The notes under the pieces were generated by a model. It was not told the DNA's origin. It saw nothing but the letters and a program-made list of their open reading frames with translations, and did not search any database. 64,000 nucleotides of DNA, from the NCBI RefSeq assembly GCF_000974445.1, contig NZ_BBOJ01000002.1:434001-498000 (forward strand), written 5' to 3'. This document shows positions 59,342 through 64,000 of this stretch, piece by piece. Both the position numbers and the translations under genes were made by a program. Each line of letters begins with the position of its first letter. Within the stretch, counting starts at the first letter, position 1. Source of the stretch: Lentzea aerocolonigenes (GTDB lineage: Bacteria; Actinomycetota; Actinomycetes; Mycobacteriales; Pseudonocardiaceae).

Positions 59342-60529
59342 CACGACCGAGGAGGTCGGATCGATGCGTTGGGACAGCACGTTGTCCTCGGCGGCCTCGG
59401 CCGCCCGGCCGAGCCGTTCCAGCACGAAACCGCGGAGGTACGCGGCACGAGCAGCACCCCAGCCCCCGAGCGCGATGCCGCGGCCGTAGGCGTCCAGCGC
59501 GTCGTCGAGCAGGCCGCACGCGGCCAGGGCGTCGCCCTTCAACGCCCACGTCCTGTCGTCGCCCGGACTGAGCTCGACGAGCTCATCGGCGCACGCCACC
59601 GCGCGCTGCCCGAGACCGGCGGCGAGGTGGGTCCGCACGAGGAGGCAGTGCAGGGCGTAGGCCTCGTCCAGCCACGCCAGTCTGTCCATCTCGGCGTCGC
59701 CCGGCGTGGCCGAGGCCAGGCTTTCCAACGCCCGGCCGAGCAGTCGGTGCGTCTCCTGGATGTCGCGGCGCACGAACGGAACCGCGGCGATCGCGCGGTG
59801 CAGGCGTGCTCTGCTCAGCGCGCCGGTGAACCCGTTCTGGGGCCGCTCCGAGGCCGCCTTCACCGCGAGCGCCGCGCCGGCCTGCAGGGAGGTGGAGTCG
59901 ACGCCGCGGGCAGCGGCGCGGAACACCACGAACAGCGCGAGGTCCCGCCGGGTCTCGGGAGGAAGCGAAGATCTGGCGCCGTGCAACGCCATCGCTTCCA
60001 CCGCGGAGGCCGGGAGGTGGCACCGCAGCACGGCGAGCTGCTCCACGGCGAACTCGGGAGCGAACACGTGCCTGCGGGCGTCGATCACGGACAGTCCGAT
60101 CACCGAGGCGGCGCGCTGCGGATATCCCAGGCGCAGCAGCAGATCGCAGGCCACGCGACGTTCGGCCGCGCTCAACGAGCCGGCGGCGTGCTCGTGCACC
60201 CGCCACCACAGTCCGGAGGCGAGGTCGGCGGGGAACGTCGTCATGTCCGCGCCGACGCCGTCGAGCCTTCCCCAGCTCGCCGCCGTGAGCAGCCGCAGGT
60301 GCGCGGAGGGTGGTGGTTCGAAACGCGGAACACCCGCTGACGCACCGGCGACGAACGCCTTCGCCATCGAGTGGGTGGTCCGCGCGTGCAGCGCGGAGGC
60401 AGGACCGGGAGTGGACAGGCCGGCGTAGACACCACAGGCGACGGGAACGTCGGCGGTGCGCAGGGCACGCAGCCGGGCGGCCAGCGCGCGGGGACTCGGG
60501 TCGGTGCGGTACCGCGGCATCGCGGTCAT
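59144..60529 (-). CDS. Hypothetical TPR-like protein
   Basis: A 461-residue Ala/Leu/Arg-rich helical protein with TPR-like pairs near the C-terminal third (CADELVELSPGDDRTWALKG, ACGLLDDALDAYGRGIAL). It starts 15 bp after the ArsR-like regulator gene, so the two are probably co-transcribed. The last 65 residues change to Gly/Arg/Gln-rich sequence that is simply the antisense of the SWIM gene. The true product probably lost its stop, ends early through a frameshift near 59345, or really carries this tail. Family unknown. Confidence 0.6.
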   Translation of the reverse strand: MTAMPRYRTDPSPRALAARLRALRTADVPVACGVYAGLSTPGPASALHARTTHSMAKAFVAGASAGVPRFEPPPSAHLRLLTAASWGRLDGVGADMTTFPADLASGLWWRVHEHAAGSLSAAERRVACDLLLRLGYPQRAASVIGLSVIDARRHVFAPEFAVEQLAVLRCHLPASAVEAMALHGARSSLPPETRRDLALFVVFRAAARGVDSTSLQAGAALAVKAASERPQNGFTGALSRARLHRAIAAVPFVRRDIQETHRLLGRALESLASATPGDAEMDRLAWLDEAYALHCLLVRTHLAAGLGQRAVACADELVELSPGDDRTWALKGDALAACGLLDDALDAYGRGIALGGWGAARAAYLRGFVLERLGRAAEAAEDNVLSQRIDPTSSVVSAGIGGDQQPQVRSEPGARGRGVGERRDAGRRRAQTRAVQVRADLAHAGEQAVRQVVQAAVRGLG

Positions 60530-60544
60530 GCGGGCCTCCCAGGT

Positions 60545-61465
60545 TCAGTTCAGCAGTTCCCAGCCACGTCTGGTCAGGCGGTGGCGGACCGACCGGCCGT
60601 TGCGGTGGGTGGAGACGAAACCCGCGGTGCGCAGTGCGGTCGCGTGTTGCGAGGCCGTCGGCAGGCTGACGCCCACGTGCTTGGCGAGTTCGGTGGTGGT
60701 GCGCTCGGACGTCAACGCCCGCAGCACGAGAGTGCGGGTGCGCCCGAGAGCGAGCTCGAGGCTCGCCCCACCCGGCTGGGGTGACGCGACGGGGTAGAAG
60801 AGCAGCGGCTGCGGTTCGGCGAACATCGACACCGCGGGCCGGGTCAGCCCGTTCAGCACCGGCACGATCAGCAGTCCGGTGCCGCGCAACGAGATCTCGG
60901 CGTCCCAGCCCAGCTCGACGTGCAACGCGGGTGAGGTCCACGAGATCGACGGGTGCAGGTTGCACAGCACGTCGCCCAGCCCGCGCGCCACCACCTGCGA
61001 GGACCGCAGGCGCACCTCGGCCTCGAACGCCTGGCGGGTGTCCGGCCAGTTCGCGCACAGCAGATCGCGGAAACCCGAGTGCAGCGCCGACCGCAGGTCC
61101 TGGCGCGAGGTCGGTGTGCCGGCCGCGAACGACCGCAACCACGGCGACGTCGTGCCCAGCATGCTCGCGATCTGGTCACGCACGCGCGTGGCGGGCACGT
61201 CGAGCACCTGGCGCACGGCCTCGTCGAAGTCGGGGCGTGCGGAGTTGAAGAAGTCCGGGATGAACCGACCCGGCCGGACCAGCTCGGCGAGCGGGCGGAT
61301 CTGCGGCAGCAGCATGCGGTCCCACTCACCGCTGTGCACCGTGAACACCAGCTCGTACATCGGCAGCGGCGCCGGCGCGAACCGGGTGCGCGCGAGATCT
61401 TCCAACTCGAAGAGAATGGTCAATCCGCGGCCTTTGGGCGCGGATTCGGACATCACCATCGGCAT
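60545..61465 (-). CDS. ArsR-like winged-helix regulator with DUF5937-type N-terminus
   Basis: A 306-residue regulator. The C-terminal 75 residues are an ArsR-type winged helix (TTTELAKHVGVSLPTASQHA then ATALRTAGFVSTHRNGRS). The preceding 220 residues (YELVFTVHSGEWDRMLLPQI) match the actinobacterial DUF5937 layout. Such proteins usually repress a neighbouring gene. ATG 61465 is chosen since GGGGGG stands 6 bases upstream; the frame to 61486 is less likely. Confidence 0.85.
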   Translation of the reverse strand: MPMVMSESAPKGRGLTILFELEDLARTRFAPAPLPMYELVFTVHSGEWDRMLLPQIRPLAELVRPGRFIPDFFNSARPDFDEAVRQVLDVPATRVRDQIASMLGTTSPWLRSFAAGTPTSRQDLRSALHSGFRDLLCANWPDTRQAFEAEVRLRSSQVVARGLGDVLCNLHPSISWTSPALHVELGWDAEISLRGTGLLIVPVLNGLTRPAVSMFAEPQPLLFYPVASPQPGGASLELALGRTRTLVLRALTSERTTTELAKHVGVSLPTASQHATALRTAGFVSTHRNGRSVRHRLTRRGWELLN

Positions 61466-61561
61466 GTGCTTCCCCCCGGAGTGCAACCTCTTCCGAAGGT
61501 ACGCAGATGTCGTTGTCCAGTGTCAGTGCTGTTCCACTGGACAACGTCCGCCGGACAACTT

Positions 61562-62116
61562 TCAGACGAGCGGCCCCGACTGTTCGGTGAGCTTCAACAG
61601 CAGATCACGAGTCTGCAGGCGCTCCTCCTCCGGCTCCTGACCACGCCACAGCAGATCCGCCAGCGTCACTCCGTCGAGTGCACGGGAAATGAGGTCGGCA
61701 CGCTGCGGGTGCAACCCGTCGGAATCGGTTTGCTGCCGCCAGCGGGCCGCCGCCACGTCCAGGCACTGCTGGAGTTCGGGAACGCCGATCAATGCCGTTA
61801 CGACAGACGGGTGAGACCACAGGCCGGCGGGTTCGAAGGTCGCGCGGATGTGCGCGCGGGTCCAGCGCCCCGGCGTGTCCTCGGGTTCGAGAAGGCTCTC
61901 GACCGTCGTGTCGTAGTGGTCGAACCACGCGTCGATGAGGCCGACGATCAACGCCTGCTTCGTGCGGAAGTGGTGCAGCAACCCGCCCTTGGAGACACCG
62001 GCCTCCTTGGCCACCGCGTCGAGGCTGACACCAGGTCCGTGTGCGATCAACGCGCGCGCCGCCGCCTCGATCACTTCACGGCGCGTACGGGGCGCATTGC
62101 GCAGTTCTCCGGGCAC
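61562..62116 (-). CDS. TetR-family regulator of the adjacent MFS exporter
   Basis: A 184-residue TetR protein with N-terminal helix-turn-helix (VSLDAVAKEAGVSKGGLLHH) and a variable ligand-binding C-terminus. It begins with GTG 62116 and is divergent from the MFS gene. The 83-bp shared region carries a perfect palindrome at 62145-62158. The arrangement is the usual one for drug-responsive repressors of exporters. Confidence 0.92.
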   Translation of the reverse strand: MPGELRNAPRTRREVIEAAARALIAHGPGVSLDAVAKEAGVSKGGLLHHFRTKQALIVGLIDAWFDHYDTTVESLLEPEDTPGRWTRAHIRATFEPAGLWSHPSVVTALIGVPELQQCLDVAAARWRQQTDSDGLHPQRADLISRALDGVTLADLLWRGQEPEEERLQTRDLLLKLTEQSGPLV

Positions 62117-62144
62117 GTGGTCAACCTATCGTTTTGTCGAGCCG

Positions 62145-62158
62145 ACCGTCCAGACGGT
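62145..62158. promoter_or_regulatory. TetR operator palindrome
   Basis: ACCGTCCAGACGGT has perfect 6-bp arms around CA and resembles ACCGTnnnnACGGT-type TetR/QacR sites. It lies between the divergent TetR and MFS genes, where binding would shut off both. Confidence 0.7.
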
Positions 62159-62199
62159 ACGTTAGCTTGCAGACCAGATGGTCGGCAAAGGGGGAAGTC

Positions 62200-63567
62200 A
62201 TGCGGAAGTGGGCGGCACTGGGCGTGCTGGCGCTCGCGTTGTTGTTGATCGCGGTCGACGGCACGGTGCTGGCTCTCGCCCTGCCCGCACTCCAGCGGGA
62301 CCTGGCGCCGTCCGCCACCCAGGTGCTGTGGATCGGCGACATCTACTCGTTCGTGCTCGGCGGCCTGCTCGTCACGATGGGCACGCTCGGCGACCGGATC
62401 GGCCGCAAGAAACTGCTGCTCACCGGCGCGTTCGGCTTCGGAGCAGCGTCACTGCTGGCCGCGTTCGCGCCGTCGGCGGAATGGCTGATCGCGGCTCGCG
62501 CACTGCTCGGCGTGGCGGGCGCGACGATCATGCCGTCGACGCTGTCGATCATCCGGAACCTGTTCACCGACCCCGCGGAACGCACGCGGGCGGTCGCGGT
62601 GTGGGCGGCCGCGGCGACGGCGGGCGCCGCGCTGGGCCCGTTGATCGGAGGTGCCCTGCTGGAGCACTTCTGGTGGGGCTCGGTGTTCGTCATCAACCTG
62701 CCGGTGATGGCGCTGCTGCTCGTGTTCGGCGCGTGGTGGCTGCCGGAGTCGCGCGACCCGGCCCCCGGCCCGTTCGACCTGGTGTCGGCCGCGCTGTCGG
62801 CGGTGGGCGTGGTCCCGCTGGTGTACGCGATCAAGGAGGTCGCCCTGGCGGGCCCGACCTGGACGGCGCTGGCGGCCGGACTCGTCGGCGTGGCGGGCCT
62901 GTCGCTGTTCGTGCGACGCCAGCGGTCCGCCCGGCACCCGATGATCGACGTGGCGCTGTTCCGCACCCCGGCGTTCAGCGGTGCCGTGGGCGCCAACATG
63001 ATCGCGATCTTCGCGCTGACCGGCCTGGTGTTCTTCCTGTCGCAGTACTTCCAGAACGTGCTGAGCTACTCCCCGCTGGAGGCCGGCCTGCGCGAACTCC
63101 CCCTCGGCGTCGCCGGCGTGCTCGTGGTCGCCGTGATCGGCCCGGTCGTGCGCGTGCTGGGCGCGGGCCGGGCGATCGCCGCGGGACTCCTGGTCAGCGC
63201 GGGCGGCCTGACGATCGTCGGTTTCTCCTCGGGCTACGGCGCGATCGCCGTGGCACTGGTCGTGCTCGGCGCCGGCGTCGGGCTCGCACTGACCCTCACG
63301 ACGGACGCGGTGGTGTCCGCCGTGCCCGCGGACAAGGCGGGCGCGGCGTCGGCGGTGTCGGAGACGGCCTACGAGCTGGGCGCGGCGCTGGGCATCGCCG
63401 TGCTCGGAACCGTGCTGTCGGCGTGGGCCCGCTCGGGCACGTTCACGGAGGCGATGCAGGGCACGGCGCTGGTGGCGGCCGTGCTGCTCGTCGTGGCGTC
63501 CTTCGTGGCCTACCGGCTCATTCCGAGCGCGAGGCCTCGGCCAGCCGTTCGTGCAGACGCTCCCTGA
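62200..63567 (+). CDS. MFS drug exporter (DHA2-type)
   Basis: A 455-residue proton-driven exporter with about 14 membrane helices. It shows motif A GTLGDRIGRKKLLL, motif C-like GAALGPLIGGAL and the start VDGTVLALALPALQRDL with the acidic residue typical of DHA2 members. It pumps hydrophobic or cationic drugs outward. ATG 62200 is preceded by AAGGGGGAA. Control by the divergent TetR gene is likely. The 3' end overlaps a small convergent gene by 50 bp. Confidence 0.93.
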   Translation: MRKWAALGVLALALLLIAVDGTVLALALPALQRDLAPSATQVLWIGDIYSFVLGGLLVTMGTLGDRIGRKKLLLTGAFGFGAASLLAAFAPSAEWLIAARALLGVAGATIMPSTLSIIRNLFTDPAERTRAVAVWAAAATAGAALGPLIGGALLEHFWWGSVFVINLPVMALLLVFGAWWLPESRDPAPGPFDLVSAALSAVGVVPLVYAIKEVALAGPTWTALAAGLVGVAGLSLFVRRQRSARHPMIDVALFRTPAFSGAVGANMIAIFALTGLVFFLSQYFQNVLSYSPLEAGLRELPLGVAGVLVVAVIGPVVRVLGAGRAIAAGLLVSAGGLTIVGFSSGYGAIAVALVVLGAGVGLALTLTTDAVVSAVPADKAGAASAVSETAYELGAALGIAVLGTVLSAWARSGTFTEAMQGTALVAAVLLVVASFVAYRLIPSARPRPAVRADAP

Positions 63568-63676
63568 TTTGGTCCGGCGTGTACGCGGCACGGCGGCGCT
63601 GGTTGCGGGCCATGACCACGCCGCTCGCCGCGACACCCGCGAACGCGGCGATGCCGAGCAGCTTCCAGAGCTTCAT
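63518..63676 (-). CDS. Small single-pass membrane protein (52 aa)
   Basis: Reading the minus strand from ATG 63676 gives MKLWKLLGIAAFAGVAASGV, then VMARNQRRRAAYTPDQIRER and a short tail to TGA at 63518. One hydrophobic helix is followed by a basic/acidic cytoplasmic helix. The layout is a common small actinobacterial membrane protein of unknown function. Third positions are GC-rich. It overlaps the MFS gene end by 50 bp. Confidence 0.7.
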   Translation of the reverse strand: MKLWKLLGIAAFAGVAASGVVMARNQRRRAAYTPDQIRERLHERLAEASRSE

Positions 63677-63695
63677 GTGCCTAGGCTATCGGGCT

Positions 63696-64000
63696 ATGCC
63701 GACAACCCTGGACCAAGCCGTCGAGATGACCCGCACCGGTGACGTGTGGGTGTTCCGCGGGCGCAGTGCCGCGGACCGGGCGATCCAGGCCATGACGAAC
63801 AGCCCGGTCAACCACGTGGGCATGGCCATCGTGCTGGACGACCTGCCGCCGTTGATGTGGCACGCCGAGCTCGGCAAGTCCCTCAAGGACATGTGGAGCG
63901 GCACGCACCAGCGCGGGGCGCAGCTGCACGACCTGCGCGACGCCGTGGTGACGTGGCACGACAAGTACGGGCAGCGGGCGTGGCTGCGGCAGCTCGACCA
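63696..64000 (+). CDS. Partial gene, possibly permuted NlpC/P60 (YiiX-like)
   Basis: The frame starts with ATG 63696 and stays open to the window end (101 codons). The opening GDVWVFRGRSAADRAI and the segment SPVNHVGMAIVL followed by WHAELGKSL resemble permuted papain-fold proteins of the NlpC/P60 superfamily, in which NHVGMAI carries the catalytic His. The catalytic Cys is not evident in the visible part, so the assignment is tentative. The 3' end is missing. Confidence 0.6.
   Translation, partial: MPTTLDQAVEMTRTGDVWVFRGRSAADRAIQAMTNSPVNHVGMAIVLDDLPPLMWHAELGKSLKDMWSGTHQRGAQLHDLRDAVVTWHDKYGQRAWLRQLD

Overview
The window is about 70% G+C, uses GTG starts freely, has dense operons with ATGA or GTGA overlaps, and carries SARP/AfsR-type regulators, a fused ECF sigma/anti-sigma protein and a NACHT membrane ATPase. 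This points to a filamentous actinomycete, most likely Pseudonocardiales (Lentzea, Saccharothrix or Actinosynnema-like). That placement is an inference from style, not from a marker gene.

Layout. 1-8420: one tightly coupled operon with a beta-propeller protein (5' end cut by the window), a large TPR protein, a J-like protein without HPD, an Hsp70 without a lid, a pseudokinase-like/TPR protein, a lipobox/TPR membrane protein and a 61-residue protein. It runs on into a GH13 branching-enzyme-like gene (8424-10232). 10290-15196: glutathione peroxidase, a divergent MarR/FAD-monooxygenase pair with two matching operators, a DUF1345 membrane protein and a Tat-exported PIG-L deacetylase. 15197-18440: a gene-poor patch with a membrane NACHT NTPase flanked by two apparently broken minus-strand genes. 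18530-22772: RraA-like protein, GT87 mannosyltransferase-like protein, XRE/NB-ARC/TPR regulator. 22776-31167: a sugar ABC importer operon (msmK-like ATPase, lipoprotein, two permeases), a two-component pair and a GH15 enzyme. 31337-38870: sigma/anti-sigma fusion, SARP-NB-ARC-TPR regulator, LacI regulator, Excalibur-domain protein, APH-like kinase. 38867-40066: a minus-strand tRNA operon described below, plus DUF1684. 40258-41817: GH13 alpha-glucosidase. 41909-59341: three tandem WGR/DUF4132 giants, MoxR ATPase, DUF5682, VWA and SWIM genes, matching the gene set of E. coli yehI/L/M/P/Q. 59144-64000: hypothetical protein, ArsR-like and TetR regulators, an MFS exporter, a tiny membrane protein and a partial papain-fold-like gene.

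The most striking signal is at 39661-40066 on the minus strand. A 14-codon leader ORF with a strong ribosome binding site reads MQHMCHQHVWCSPA. It is followed by two mutually exclusive hairpins, the second an intrinsic terminator ending in six T. Two bases later comes a four-tRNA array with anticodons CTG (Gln), GTG (His), CAT (Met) and GCA (Cys). The first eight leader codons use only Met, Gln, His and Cys, exactly the four amino acids whose tRNAs follow. This looks like a self-sensing attenuator that releases a backup tRNA set when those charged tRNAs run short.

A second notable signal is in the WGR/MoxR/VWA/SWIM locus. Two of its WGR genes have upstream sequences matching the mycobacterial PafBC-type (RecA-independent) DNA-damage promoter, with the exact 8-base spacing to TAnnnT. 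Together with the unusual Hsp70 operon and the NACHT NTPase, the window is rich in stress or conflict-type functions, interleaved with ordinary alpha-glucan metabolism.
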